A stretch of DNA of 64,000 nucleotides from Limnomonas spitsbergensis (GCA_037349105.1 JAYJMM010000113.1:3162001-3226000), one strand, 5' to 3'. Positions 1-12,139 are shown, counted from the first letter of the stretch. Made by a program: numbers and translations. The notes: generated from the letters alone by a model not told the origin.

Positions 1-280
1 CGACCCCGACATATGCAGGGCATATCCACCGGGGGCATATCGGCAAATGGCCACCCGCTGTGCTTCCAGACACAACGCATTACTCCACAGACACGAGCGT
101 TGTTGCGGATGGGGCTGCTGCTTGTGGGCCGGGGGTACTAGCCGGGTACCGGTGATAGGTAGCTGCCCCAAAGGTACTAAGCGAACATCGCTCGAAGCTA
201 CCCCTATTATGTCGAAGAGCGTAGGTATGACATACATGAACCTATAAATATTGCCAGGCGTACGTGCACACATACTTGCA
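1..280 (+). promoter_or_regulatory. Promoter segment of the metalloprotease gene, duplicated at 12.1 kb
   Basis: The segment ends with a TATA box (cctataaata, 241-250), about 310 bp upstream of the protease ATG at 561. The whole stretch recurs in the same orientation at 12140-12423 with roughly 96% identity and one small indel near 172. The left border of the repeat lies outside the window. It is read as a core promoter because of the TATA box and the gene downstream; the transcription start cannot be seen. An alternative is that it is part of a mobile element that happens to supply a TATA box. Confidence 0.6.
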
Positions 281-560
281 AAGTGCTCCCTTCCGATCGC
301 GACTCTTACCAGGACTTACACACATTGCTCGATCGCCAATTCACATTTCCATTCACTGCAGTTATCTACTTCGTGTCATCGACCGAGACCACCGGCCCCT
401 CGATTTTCCTCGCTCGTCCTGTCGTCTAGTGCCCTTATCAATCTTCAACAACCTAGACTTCGAAAATCACGACACGCCAACAATTCCAGTGCACCCACGA
501 TCACGAGCAAAGAGGGCCCACCCGCTACCTCATCCTCAACAACAGTAGAAGCTGTACAAG

Positions 561-3500
561 ATGGCACGCGTGCTCATGAAACCCATGCTTAAGACACTCT
601 TCAGTGTCACGCTCCTCCTTGTGGTGGTGCCGAACACAGTCTACGGGCGGAAGGCCGGTCCCGCGTTACTATCAGCAGAAGACGCCAACCTCCCCTCCAT
701 ATTCAGCGTCGTCACCACCACCACAGCCGCAACCGCGGCTTCGTCTCCGACGACGGCACCCCATGCAGCGGCTGATGCCGTCAACGCGCCCAACGCGAAC
801 GCAATCCCTGCAGGTAAAATATGGCACGGTCAACAATAAAACATCAACTGAGCGCATGCACAAGTTCAGCACTTTCCCCAGTTCCTGCACTTTGCATGCA
901 TGGCCTGCATCTACTGTATGGCATGGGAGGGAGTGTGAATAGTGTGAAGCTGACAAGGCAACGAGATGAGAGACATGATCAGCCACGAGTGGACTGTGGA
1001 TCACATCAAGTCCTCACTCCTTCCACCAACTGTAGGTCCATCTGCCGCAGAACTAACATCTTGCACCTCTGGCCTTGCTTCGTTACAGGCACGCACGAAC
1101 GCGTTCTGGTGATGCAAGACGCTGTGCTGGACTCTGACCTCCCTGAAGTCAGCATGCCCCTGCTGCCCGACTTGAACCTGGTTGTGGTCTGGAACAATGA
1201 CAAGAAGGCCGGCAGCATCAAGAAGCTGCGCAAGCAACTCAAGAAGCAGCAGAAGCAAGTGTCCCAGCAGGACTCCGAGGAGAGGGTCACCATGGTGGGC
1301 AGCGTCAAAGGGTTCGGACCCGGAGAGAGCATGGTCACTTTCATTGTGTCTGCCGAATCTGTGCTCGGCGTCGCGACCTTCCCTGAAGCTCAGACGGATG
1401 GATCGGTCACCATGCGCACCATTCAGGTGAGCAAACGCTGCTCAGTTATGTTGGCGAAATGTCTGGTTGCAACATGTAACATGCTGCCGGTACCGGTGTT
1501 AAATCAAATGGTTGGGCAGCACTTTCAGGGCTGCACCATGCACATTCCCCAGTTATAGCTATTGGCTGCATTTTTATCTGTGTGCGCACAAGCCTGCATG
1601 CATTTGTCCCAATCTGCTATCGCAGAGGTGCTTACCCTGTATGCCTTTCCACGCAGTTTGAGTCGTTCCCTGGCGAGACCAATATCGGCGTAGCCTACGA
1701 GCGCATGGTGCCTGACCTCATCCACATGGATACGGTTATCAAGTCTGATGCGCAGCTGGCGGTGGCCCAGCCAGTCCTCCCTGTCCCTGTGAACATGGGC
1801 TCAGCTGCTGCCGCTGCCTCCCCCACCAGTGTAGAGTCAACACACGACCGTAGGAAGCTGCAGCAGACCGTGACCCAGGTTGATGTCCTGATGCTGTACA
1901 CCCCAGGTGCTGCAAATGCACTGGGAGGAGCCACGGCCGCCGTCAACAAGATCACGGCTGACATTGCGGCGACCAACCAGATATACGTCAATTCGAAGAT
2001 CAACGTCCGCCTCAACCTGCTGCAAGTCACGCAGGTACTGATGGAAATGGGGAACAAGCGCCTACCATACTCACACTGTGATGCTTCTTTTATTCAAATC
2101 CATCTTTCTGCCATGTTGATTGCACATCATCCAGCAGTGACATGGTAGACAGCAGCTCGGTAGCTTGAGTTGAACAGACGTTGTACAGTGACAGGACTCG
2201 CATTTCGGTGGGATGCTAATTATCCAGAGGACCAGATTATTACCGGATTCTTAAAATTGCTTGCATCCTGCTGCTGTTTTATTTCCAGGTCCAATACACC
2301 GAGACCAAGTTTGAGACCAGCCTGGATGATCTCCAGCAAGGCAAGATCAACGGTGCTGCTGCACTGCGCGCTTCGGTGAGGATGCAGTCACTTGCCAGCC
2401 AGTATTTATTTTGGTGCACACATTACCACCTTGGAGGGGCAGCTAGGGTGCACCATAAGGCCGATGGGGCTCAAACTTGGATTGACCTGCAGCCAGCTGG
2501 GATGCAACCGCTAGGCTGATGGGGCTCAAACCTAGACCGACATGCAGCCAGTGACTTAAGCTTACAAACAGCAAACATGGCTTGCAATCAGAACTCTGCC
2601 CCGCCCTTTGAAATTTCATTTAAATGGTATCATTGTCTCATTGTCTCATGTTCAAATCTGACCTCTGCCCCTCCCCTGTTTGCAGACTGGTGCCGACCTG
2701 GTTCAGCTCATCACGACTGACATGTCCTACTGCGGCATTGGCTACCTGGTCAGCACCCCTGATGCCAGGTTGGGATTTTCTGTGGTGCAAACCCAGTGCA
2801 TCGGCTCTGGCACTTCAGCCCACGAAATGGGGCACAACTTTGGATGCGGCCATGACTACTACAGCGATTCATCCAATATTTACAGTGGCTGGACCAGGTG
2901 AGAGGTGTTGCACTCGGCAAAAGCGCAACAGGATTGATTGGGCTAAGGAGTGCTGGATCCAACTCGCAATCCAACATGCTGAAGACCTGAGGAGATTGCA
3001 CCCAACCTGAGCATGGCATTTTGAAGGGTTGTTACATTCAAACTGAGCAAATCAGGTTGTAGGGTTGATACACCCCATCTCCATGGGTGGTTCGTACCTG
3101 TTTGTACTCCTCGACTCTAACGCTGCTGCACATACTCCTCTCTTCCAACCACCAGGTGCGACCTTGGTAGCAGCAGCTTCAGCACCATCATGTCTTACGG
3201 CTGCCAGAACGGTGTCCGCCCTCCCCGTGTCTTCTACCACTCCAACCCATCAGTGTCGGTCCAGCGCAGCAGCGGGAGCTACCCCACCGGTGTCTCCGAC
3301 ACTGCCAACTGTGCTGCCAAGATCAACATGAATGCAGGGGGTGTGGCTGCCTACATGTCTTCCGGCAGCGGCAACAGTGGCGGCGGCAGCGGCACCCAGA
3401 TCTGTGTTGGCGGTGGTGCTTGCTCAACCCCATCCACTGTCTGCTCCCATTATGGAACTCAAGACGTGTGCTGCCCCGCCAGCAGCCCCATCTGGTGTGG

Positions 3501-3957
3501 TGGCAGCAGCTGCAACCCGTCAGGCTACACATGCCCCGGCTCCAGCACGCAAACCTGTGTCGGCGGCGGCACCTGCTCCTCCCCCAACGTGTGCTCTCGC
3601 TTCGGCACCCAAGACGTGTGCTGCCCTGCCTCGGCCCCTGTGTGGTGCGGCGGAAGCAGCTGCAATGTAGCCGGGACCACTTGCAACACCGGCAGTACCA
3701 GCAACATCTGCCCAAATGGAGCCAAATGCCCTACAAATAAAGTGTGCTCCACCTATGGCGGTCAAAACGTGTGTTGCACCTCCGCCTACCCCACCTGGTG
3801 TGGGGGTAACTCTTGCTACAAGAGTGGAACTCAGTGTGGTCTGAAGCTTCTGATCTCTGCCGACGGCGTGACAGACATGGCTCAGAGCGTTGCTGATGAG
3901 GGGATCCCGGCTGTGGCCCCAGCTGAGGCTTTGGACCTTGGTCGTCGCAGCCTGTAA
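561..3957 (+). CDS. Secreted reprolysin-like zinc metalloprotease with cysteine-rich C-terminal repeats
   Basis: Six exons are inferred: 561-813, 1089-1426, 1657-2034, 2289-2375, 2686-2897 and 3156-3957. All phases agree and give 689 residues. The N-terminus has a hydrophobic signal peptide (about residues 8-27). A propeptide-like part follows, then the catalytic region from DVLMLYTPGA in exon 3. Exon 5 carries the zinc site HEMGHNFGCGHD (HExxHxxGxxH) and exon 6 starts with the Met-turn TIMSYG, so this is a metzincin closest in pattern to the M12 reprolysin group. After a glycine/serine linker come three tandem cysteine-rich modules of about 45 residues, each with a CxxxGxQxVCC core and a WCGGxSC ending. 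Secretion and action on extracellular or cell-wall proteins are inferred. Gametolysin (M11) was considered, but the motif context fits M12 better. TGTAA overlaps the stop codon and recurs at 4359. Confidence 0.9.
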
Positions 3958-5030
3958 AGCTGCCTTGCTTACCTTACTACCCTAGAAACCGCTGTTGTAG
4001 CTTTCAGCTTGAATCACCTAAAAACAGCCATGATGATGCGTCACTGAGGCTTGAGTGCTCTGAGTAAGAGTTGTTTCGGCTGATTGATGGTAATCCAGGC
4101 ATAATTAGTTTAAATTTTGAATATAAGCGATTGCAAAATTCACCAAACAGGAATATAAACTAATGGCCAGGATTAGGACATTCATGATGCGTAGTTTATA
4201 AAACTGTTGACACGATTGGATGGATACGAGAATTCATTGTCTTCGAATTTCTGCAGATCCTGTATGTCCTCATGTGTGGATGAACATTCGTGTAGCCAGC
4301 GTCGAGTATACCTGCTATATTGACCACTTTCTGCAATAGTTATGCCATTTATGTTGTCTGTAAATTTGCTAATGGATTGCGCTTGCAATTATGCCAATGG
4401 ACAGATTTACCGGTATTCATTTGTTTCGTTCGCCAGTTACAAAGGGTTAAGCTAACAGAAAGGGTAACATAACAATTGATTTCCAATCCTTTTAGCATAT
4501 TTCATGATTCATGGTCTTTTTCTCAACGTGTAACATAAATGTAAGATCTCTGAGGCTCCTGCTCTGGCCCTGCATGTCCTCGAAATGCTATTCTTCTCAC
4601 TCTCCCAACTATGCAAGTTATGATGCCAGCCTGTGGGGCAGAAAATACAATTCGGGTCCTATGTCCCATACATTGTGTACATTATAAATTTCGCCAATAT
4701 AAATGGCGCCAAGGGAATGGGGGTGTCCTTGCACTTGCATGCCTAACCCGACCAAGATAAAACAATTCAGATGTTTCATACAATCAGGTGTTACAATCAT
4801 ATATTTTACTGACGTTGCAGCTCTGTGCCACTCTGAAATGAAGCTCGGCCACGTCGGCAAACAAACACTCAGGTAGAAAAGTCAAGGGGAAAGGCACAAG
4901 AAGAAAGAAAGGATAGCAAGTTCACCCACCAAACAACAAGATTAAATGTCATGTAAACCGTATCCCCTGCCCCTGAAGAGACTAGCCTTCAAAAATCTCA
5001 ACTTCAAGTTGCACAAAACCAGGGCCTCCC
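3958..5030. other. Intergenic stretch downstream of the protease, AT-rich
   Basis: No gene is recognised. The first 400-600 bp is probably the protease 3' untranslated region: TGTAA occurs at 4359-4363 and twice near 4526-4545. The remainder is AT-rich with no convincing coding segment on either strand. Confidence 0.5.
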
Positions 5031-5032
5031 AC

Positions 5033-5816
5033 CCCTGCCTGCAGGCTCTCCGACATCCTGTCTAGTTGAGAGGAAAAAGGAAAGGGGCTAGAGAAAAGAC
5101 AGAGGGGAAAGAAAAAACACCCTTCCAAAGAGGGGAAAGGCAGACCGAAGGATCCCCGCCTCTGAAAGCAAGAGAGAGATAAAAAGGGAAAGAGCCAGTC
5201 CCCAGGGAGGCAAAACAAGTCAGCAAACTAGCCCACAACCAAGTCTACCACGTTCTCAACAAAAGCCAGAGCCTCCCACTTATGCCTGCCCTGGTGCAAC
5301 TGCTAAAAGTCCGTGGCGCCCTTCGGGAGCCGTCCAACCTCTCACCCTCAGCCTCTATTTCACGCTAGGGTCCTGAAAGCACACAATCATACACGCCGCG
5401 CACCATGAGCCACACCAGCCATGTCCAGGGCAGGCATGACGTGGTCTAGCCCGACACTTGACTGGCCAGGTGTAACAGGAAAAGCATGTCATGCACCGGC
5501 ACTTTGCCTGGCAAGCTGATGGTGAGTGGAGTGCCCAGCTCGCCGATCGTGTCCAGGATTGCGGGCAACACTTGGGCCGCCAGCTCGGGGGCCATGGTGG
5601 GGAGGTCAGTCGGGTCACCAATGCCAAACACGGCCTGGAACAGTGACGAAGCGGTGTGAGCGCAATGGATTCAGCAGCAACCTGGTTCGAAGGGCAAGCT
5701 AGCTACTGTAGGGGAACAACAATAGGGCAGGGCATGGTTGGAAGGTGGTGAGCCTGTGCTGCCCTGGCACGCAGTCCCAGACACCCCCCCCTCCCAGCCC
5801 CCCGCAGTACTCGCCA
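5033..5816 (-). repeat. Dispersed repeat, inverted partner of 27953-28748
   Basis: Reading the minus strand, about 780 bp matches 27953-28748 on the plus strand at high identity. The match covers an intron that starts gtactgcgggg, an exon with GIGDPTDLPT and GELGTPLTISLPGKVPVHD, a non-coding tail with cgtggcgcccttcgggagc, and a pyrimidine-rich end up to gacaggatgtcggagagcc. A weaker third copy of the tail lies at about 17380-17635 (minus). Because the intron is retained, the copies arose at the DNA level, by segmental or element-borne transfer, and not by retroposition of a spliced mRNA. Confidence 0.8.
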
Positions 5817-8512
5817 TGAGGAAGCCCTCCTTGTACTCCTTCAGGGGGGTGTCCTAAGCCTGGGTGGCACATTGCTCCATGACTACCTCCAACAGCATGG
5901 CTGGGGACACTATAAACAGCATGACGGTATGGCGCAGGTCCTTGAGCGCCAAAATGGAGGCTATGGTCGTGGATGACATGATCTGGTCCTTGCGGGCAAA
6001 CGGCAAGATTCCAAACACCAGCTCTTTGCTCTGGAACGCGATTTTTCTGACAGCGTAGTTTGCAAGGAGACTGGTGCGCTAGCTATGCTGAGCCACCATG
6101 CATTTCAGACCCAACAGCTTGCCGTCTTCTCCGAAGGCGGGCCGGCCAGAAATCAGCTCGGCCAGCAGGAGCCGAGTCTCTGGGGTGCGCAGTTGCAGCC
6201 TTTCCTGCTGCATCACTGCCCTCTGCTGCATCCCTGCCCTCTGCTGCATCCCTGCCCTCTGCTGCATCCCTGCCCTCTGCTGCATCCCTGCCCTCTGCTG
6301 CATCCCTGCCCTCTGCTGCATCCTAGCCCCTCTGCTGCATCCCTGTCCTCTGCTGCATCCCTGCCCTCTGCTGCATCCCTGCCCTCTGCTGCATCCCTGT
6401 CCTCTGCTGCATCCCTGCCCTCTGCTGCATCCCTGCCCTCTGCTGCATCCCTGCCCTCTGCTGCATCCCTGCCCTCTGCTGCATCCTAGCCCCTCTGCTG
6501 CATCCCTGTCCTCTGCTGCATCCCTGCCCTCTGCTGCATCCCTGTCCTCTGCTGCATCCCTGCCCTCTGCTGCATCCCTGCCCTCTGCTGCATCCTAGCC
6601 CCTCTGTTGCATCCCTGTCCTCTGCTGCATCCCTGCCCTCTGCTGCATCCCTGCCCTCTGCTGCATCCCGGTCCTCTGCTGCATCCCTGTCCTCTGCTGC
6701 ATCCCTGCCCTCTGCTGCATCCCTGCCCTCTGCTGCATCCCTGCCCTCTGCTGCATCCCTGTCCTCTGCTGCATCCCTGCCCTCTGCTGCATCCCTGCCC
6801 TCTGCTGCATCCCTGCCCTCTGCTGCATCCCTGCCCTCTGCTGCATCCCTGCCCTCTGCTGCATCCCTGCCCTCTGCTGCATCCCTGCCCTCTGCTGCAT
6901 CCCTGCCCTCTGCTGCATCCCTGCCCTCTGCTGCATCCCTGTCCTCTGCTGCATCCCAGTCCTCTGCTGCATCCCTGTCCTCTGCTGCATCCCTGCCCTC
7001 TGCTGCATCCCTGTCCTCTGCTGCATCCCTGCCCTCTGCTGCATCCCTGCCCTCTGCTGCATCCCTGCCCTCTGCTGCATCCCTGCCCTCTGCTGCATCC
7101 CTGTCCTCTGCTGCATCCCTGCCCTCTGCTGCATCCCTGTCCTCTGCTGCATCCCTGCCCTCTGCTGCATCCCTGCCCTCTGCTGCATCCCTGCCCTCTG
7201 CTGCATCCCTGCCCTCTGCTGCATCCCTGTCCTCTGCTGCATCCCTGCCCTCTACTGCATCCCTGCCCTCTGCTGCATCCCTGCCCTCTGCTGCATCCCT
7301 GCCCTCTGCTGCATCCCTGCCCTCTGCTGCATCCCTGCCCTCTGCTGCATCCCTGCCCTCTGCTGCATCCCTGTCCTCTGCTGCATCCCTGCCCTCTGCT
7401 GCATCCCTGCCCTCTGCTGCATCCCTGCCCTCTGCTGCATCCCTGCCCTCTGCTGCATCCCTGCCCTCTGCTGCATCCCTGCCCTCTGCTGCATCCCTGT
7501 CCTCTGCTGCATCCCTGCCCTCTGCTGCATCCCTGTCCTCTGCTGCATCCCTGTCCTCTGCTGCATCCCTGTCCTCTGCTGCATCCCTGTCCTCTGCTGC
7601 ATCCCTGTCCTCTGCTGCATCCCTGTCCTCTGCTGCATCCCTGCCCTCTGCTGCATCCCTGCCCTCTGCTGCATCCCTGTCCTCTGCTGCATCCCTGCCC
7701 TCTGCTGCATCCCTGCCCTCTGCTGCATCCCTGCCCTCTGCTGCATCCCTGCCCTCTGCTGCATCCCTGCCCTCTGCTGCATCCCTGTCCTCTGCTGCAT
7801 CCCTGCCCTCTGCTGCATCCCTGCCCTCTGCTGCATCCCTGCCCTCTGCTGCATCCCTGCCCTCTGCTGCATCCCTGCCCTCTGCTGCATCCCTGCCCTC
7901 TGCTGCATCCCTGCCCTCTGCTGCATCCCTGCCCTCTGCTGCATCCCTGCCCTCTGCTGCATCCCTGCCCTCTGCTGCATCCCTGCCCTCTGCTGCATCC
8001 CTGCCCTCTGCTGCATCCCTGACCTCTGCTGCATCCCTGCCCTCTGTTGCATCCTTGCCATCTACTGCATCCTTGCCCTCTACTGCATCCCTGCCCCTCT
8101 TCAGCATCCCTGCCCTCTACCTGCTGCATCCCTGCCCTCAAGTTTATGGCATTTTAATCCAGGGAGCTTCCAACCCAAGGCTGTCACTTTCCTGCTAGTT
8201 CCCATTAGTTCACGCCACCGCTGCTCCTTTTGCTAGCCTCAGGCTCACCTTGGTGACCGAGTGCCAGCCCTCGGGTGTGGGTGGGTACCGTGGGCTGTCT
8301 GACTAGAGGCTGCATGATGACGTGTATAACAGCTTGGACTTGCCCGTGCCCTGGGCCCCGATAAGCACCATCACACGCCGGCCCTTCGCGGAGCTGATAA
8401 TGCCAAGGATTCCTTCCTGCCAGAGCCTCTTGAGATTTGGTACGTGCGGCCGGGAGAGCTGACACAGACCCAGCAGTTGCTCGTCGAGAAGGAGAATCAA
8501 GAAGCGGCACAC
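5360..8512 (-). pseudogene. Broken P-loop NTPase-like gene carrying an 18-bp minisatellite in one intron
   Basis: Minus-strand exons that join in phase: 8512-8331 ending in a Walker A motif (VLIGAQGTGKSK), 8294-8249 (ending EGWHSVTK before gtgagc), and 6204-5811. A further exon starts at 5634, but its phase with 5811 is unresolved. Exon 6204-5811 is readable in one frame with RTPETRLLLAELISGRPAF and VRKIAFQSKELVFGILPF, but has in-frame TAG codons at 6079-6081 and 5854-5856. In the 5634 exon the reading ends at a TAG after LASQVSG, where the inverted copy at 28 kb has CAG (Gln) and stays open. I do not recognise the family; it is an unknown P-loop protein, now probably inactive. The true 5' end is not identified. 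Confidence 0.6.
6207..8140. repeat. 18-bp minisatellite, about 105 copies
   Basis: The unit is ctgcatccctgccctctg with C/T variants at one main position, running almost without interruption. Three cctagcccc variants near 6325, 6486 and 6595 mark sub-blocks. Since 18 is divisible by 3 and the unit has no stop, long repetitive open frames appear on both strands (RDAAEG on the minus strand, LLHPCP on the plus). The array fills nearly all of the intron between pseudogene exons 8294-8249 and 6204-5811. Its last unit runs into the splice acceptor: each unit reads ..gatgcag on the minus strand and the real junction reads gatgcagcag before gaaagg. Confidence 0.95.
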
Positions 8513-8722
8513 AAAAAGGGCGGCGGCGGCGGAGGGGTGTGAGGAGGCCGTGCGGTGCGGCCAGCACCCGGAGGAAAAGCTGGAGCTATAGAAACAGGTG
8601 CTTCAGCACCCGCTGCAACCGCGCCGCTGGTAAACCTCGTAGCTGCCTCGGCTGAGACGAGCTCAAGTGGGTACACCGAGGTTTGGGATGTGGAAGAAGG
8701 CAATGGCGCCCAGCGCCCCCTG

Positions 8723-9706
8723 ATGCAGCCGCAGCCGCCACCTGCGCCACCACCGCCTCCTGCGGGGGCCAAATGCGTTCGACCACAGCACTACGTTCAG
8801 AAGCAGAGGCTCAACGCGCGTGCCGGCCCTGCCGTGACCCCCTCTGGCGCCTCTTTTGGTGGCCGTGCTGTGTACAAGAGCCACCTCATGAGCACGAGGG
8901 TATCCGTGAAGATGCCGCTGCCACCGCGGTCTCCAGGTTACGGTGCAGCCGTGACCTCCCTGTCCCGCCGCAGCCTGGAACTGGCTGCATATCCACTGAC
9001 AGCAGCAACAGCAGCGACAGTGGATTTGCTTGAAACTCCTGCTGCTGCGGCGGCGTGCGTACCCGAAGCTGCCACGGCAGAGGCCTTGGGGGCTACTGCC
9101 GCCACTCTCCCACCTGTCGGTATCATGGGAGGGGCGGACGGCTCCGCCGCTACGACTTCTCCACAGCCACAAGAAACAGGCGGCGACGGCGACAGCGGTT
9201 TGATACAGGAGGCTGCTGAGGCACTGCTGCAGCCCCTGCAGGGAAAATGGAGGCAATGGAGCATTAAGGAGGCACGGGAGAGGGAGAACGAATACGGCGA
9301 TTCCGACGTGAGCTTTGAGGACAAAGCAGGAGAGGACGAGTCCGGGAGCGAGCTGGAGCTGGGCGCTGTGGACGCTTTGGACCACTTTGCGCAGCTTGAG
9401 TACCTGGAGGAGCTCGAGCAGCTGATGCTTGTAGAGGAGGAGCTAGGCCACCAATTTCAGCGGCATGTTGACACTCTGCCATCTGAAGCTCAGGGCGCCG
9501 CCGAGCTGTCGTTGCTCGGTGCAGTGCTGATGGACGCTGTGGTCCTCGTCCCGGATGCTGGAAGGCAATTGGCTCTTGCAACCGCCGCACTGCACAAGAG
9601 GTCGAATGCTGCCCCCGCCCCGCCTCAGAATTCGACCGCTGTCATGAATGCCTTGTCGTTGACAGCAGTTAGAGGCGCGTTGCTGACGCCCGCCGCGCCC
9701 GCGTGA
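8723..9706 (+). CDS. Hypothetical protein, alanine-rich with an acidic segment
   Basis: A single open frame with a first in-frame ATG at 8723 (about 327 residues); the frame is open further upstream from 8555 but without an ATG. It has a proline run (PPPAPPPPPAG), low-complexity alanine/threonine stretches, an acidic patch around GEDESGSELELG and a likely coiled coil (LEYLEELEQLMLVEEELGHQF). No family is recognised. In favour of a gene is the compositional shift to a charged helical segment. Against it are the lack of visible splice sites, a promoter or a TGTAA signal, and its position beside a pseudogene. Confidence 0.35.
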   Translation: MQPQPPPAPPPPPAGAKCVRPQHYVQKQRLNARAGPAVTPSGASFGGRAVYKSHLMSTRVSVKMPLPPRSPGYGAAVTSLSRRSLELAAYPLTAATAATVDLLETPAAAAACVPEAATAEALGATAATLPPVGIMGGADGSAATTSPQPQETGGDGDSGLIQEAAEALLQPLQGKWRQWSIKEARERENEYGDSDVSFEDKAGEDESGSELELGAVDALDHFAQLEYLEELEQLMLVEEELGHQFQRHVDTLPSEAQGAAELSLLGAVLMDAVVLVPDAGRQLALATAALHKRSNAAPAPPQNSTAVMNALSLTAVRGALLTPAAPA

Positions 9707-9709
9707 AGA

Positions 9710-10676
9710 TTGGAATAGAGGGGCGCAAGGTTTACGGTGCCGATGGTCCTGAGCCGCAGAGGACCAGTGTTGATGGTGGTCTGTGCTGATGGGGGCAGGA
9801 GCTGAAGTCTGGTGGAAGCCAGCGTCTGAGAGAGTGAGAACCCCGTTGGCTCTTTGCTCAGCTGCCTCACGAGGCGCTTTCCTTTGGGAATGCAGCCCTA
9901 TTAGAGATAAATCCCTTCTAAGGCTTAACACTGGCGAGAGGCCGATGCACATGTATTCCCTCAGGAGGTCAGAGTGGTAGCGCTTGTTAGACGCCGTCAA
10001 GCTGTGCTCGTGAATGGCGATGCGGAGAGGGTGTGTGTGCTGGTGTCCAAGGATCTGGTTGGCTAGCCTTGATTGGGGCGATGGCGCGCAGAGTTTCCTT
10101 TTCCGTGATTTAGCTTCACGTCAGCCACACTTTGGCCGAGGGCCAGAGGTCCCAGGTGTGGCTATCCATGCTGCTTGGGCTGCGGCTGTCAGCCATTCCT
10201 ACCATTCCTTGTTTGGTCCTAATCAGGATTTGGTGGCTGCGGTGTGGCTCGACGGAGGTGGCCTCATAACCAAAAGAAAAGGCCTGATGGTGCACATGCT
10301 GAAACAGAGGAGGTTGACCGAGGGAGGCTACTGGCTGGTTGACCTTGAATTACGTGCTGCTTGTCGTGCTGCCTGGCTCGCATGGGTGATTCGTCGGCAA
10401 ATACGGTTCAGAATTTACATTCATTGATGACTGCACATTTGTTTACTCCCATTCATGCCCCCATCGGATCATCCTCAACAAGTCACGTTGCTTGTAAACT
10501 TTTTTCGCACTGTTCTTCATCATAATCAATTTAAATATAGCTACTTCGAACCGATATAATTCAATTGATTACTGAAATTTAGCTGGCACTATTCATGACC
10601 TTTGCCGATCTGGCATACTTCATGGCTGCCAGTGTGCAAAGCAAAAAACTTGTGAACTTGTGAAGGTTGAGGACGC
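9710..10676. other. Intergenic stretch between hypothetical gene and solo LTR
   Basis: No supported gene. Short open frames exist on both strands but show no motif or splice context. The part from about 10430 to 10680 is AT-rich. Confidence 0.4.
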
Positions 10677-11561
10677 TGTCACAGTATATTACAGTATACG
10701 TGACAGAACCTTTTAGGCCGCTGTTAGCGGCCGCGGAGCCTCCGCAGCTTCCCTGCGGAGTTTCCTGATCTGATCTGGAACCCAGAATCCCGCTTAAGTG
10801 TGAAGTGTAGCAGATTCTACCGTACTCAGTAATTAGGGCATGCCGGGACCTTTGAATCCCGGCGTGCCAGCTTGCTACTTACTTTTGTCCCTTTTGAAGG
10901 ACAGGCCTCTGGTGTAAAGAGTATAGGCCTAGCTCTCACGGATACTAGCCCTTGCTCGCCACTAAGTCAGTACCTTACACTTCAGTCAAGTCTAGCACCA
11001 CGGAAAGTGGTGATAGCTTATGCAAGTGAAAAGCGAGCCCCATCCAGATCACTGGTCATCCCCAGCCGACGCGATCTACAGCGCTGGCCCTGAAGAGCAC
11101 GCGACCTACGGTGCCGATCCCCGAATACTCGTCCATCTGAGACGACTAATCAGGCAAGCAGTCCCAAGCAGATATTCACCTAAATAGACCAGGTGGCGCA
11201 AAGCCGACCAGGAGCTCTCGGCGTACCAGCTTCCAGCTGAGTCCGCCCGGCGACAAAACCCACGGACAAAGTCACCTCCGTCGCTGTTGCTTCGCAACCC
11301 CGAGCATCCCCGCTCTCAGAGTAAAGTAGTAGGGGCGGTACCCACGAGACAGGGACACCCAGACAGGCCCTAGGCAGGAAAACTCTCCTACCAGGGCTGT
11401 GTCTTACAGTTATCCTGTTAACAGCTCTTGTATGTAGTACAAGGAGCCTGTGTGTACGGTGCTGTACCGTATTTGTGAGTAGAGAACGCCTCTCTAAGGC
11501 GCCCTGACCGGAGTTCACGGTATTTACCATAGTACTACAGTTACTGCTTTGTGGTGCGACA
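10677..11561 (+). mobile_element. Solo LTR of an LTR retrotransposon
   Basis: The 885-bp segment starts TGTCACAGTATA and ends GTGGTGCGACA, giving TGTC/GACA terminal inverted ends of LTR type. acgc flanks both sides (10673-10676 and 11562-11565), a possible short target-site duplication. The 5' half matches 23659-24110 (+) and 30084-29600 (-); the 3' part matches 27637-27866 (+). No reverse transcriptase or second LTR is adjacent, so it is read as a solo LTR left after recombination. The cggaatccc/cggcgtgcc inverted motif near 10840-10870 recurs in the other copies. Confidence 0.7.
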
Positions 11562-11924
11562 ACGCTTTCAGAATATTTTTAATATGGCATCCGTTTTGAA
11601 TCTGTTACCACATGTGGCCCTCAACAAATAGAGGAGATGAAGAAAACGCTGATGCAACATGGGTTTGGGCATTTGGAGGAGGGGGGATGAGTATGCAGAC
11701 CTGTAAGCAGACTGGCAGACTATTTCTAAGGAAACATCAGAGGCGAAGGGTGGAAAAGGTAGACTGAGCAGTGCCGACTGAAAGTTGCTTCATTAATTAG
11801 CATGCGTACTGTATGTACTGCAGAAAGATGGCTCCCGCTGCCCTGGACAGTGGTACAGCAGGACTGATCAGTCCACCTCTTAAATGATTGAATCGGCACT
11901 AGTGTGCGGGTGCTGGGTGTGTCA

Positions 11925-12100
11925 CACATGGTGGGGCTGTGGGGGGGAGGGTCCTGGGTGTTGCACACACGGTGGGGGGAAGGGTCCTTGATGTTGCACA
12001 CAAGGTGGAGGGAAGGGTCCTGGGTGTTGCACACACGGTGGGGGGAAGGGTCCTCGATGTTGCACACAAGGTGGAGGGAAGGGTCCTGGGTGTATTTCCC
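11925..12100. repeat. Minisatellite, about 33-bp unit
   Basis: Five imperfect copies of a G-rich unit containing gggtcctgggtgttgcacac and ggtggggggaa, alternating with a gaggg variant so that a higher-order double unit is visible. Confidence 0.85.
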
Positions 12101-12139
12101 TAGTTCCCTGGAAGAATCAACGCGTTAGCGTGCGTCGCG

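Noticed and set aside
6323..8141. Long minus- and plus-strand open frames of hexapeptide repeats
   Set aside because: They come from a stop-free 18-bp unit whose length is a multiple of three, lie in an intron of a decayed gene and have no unique protein sequence.
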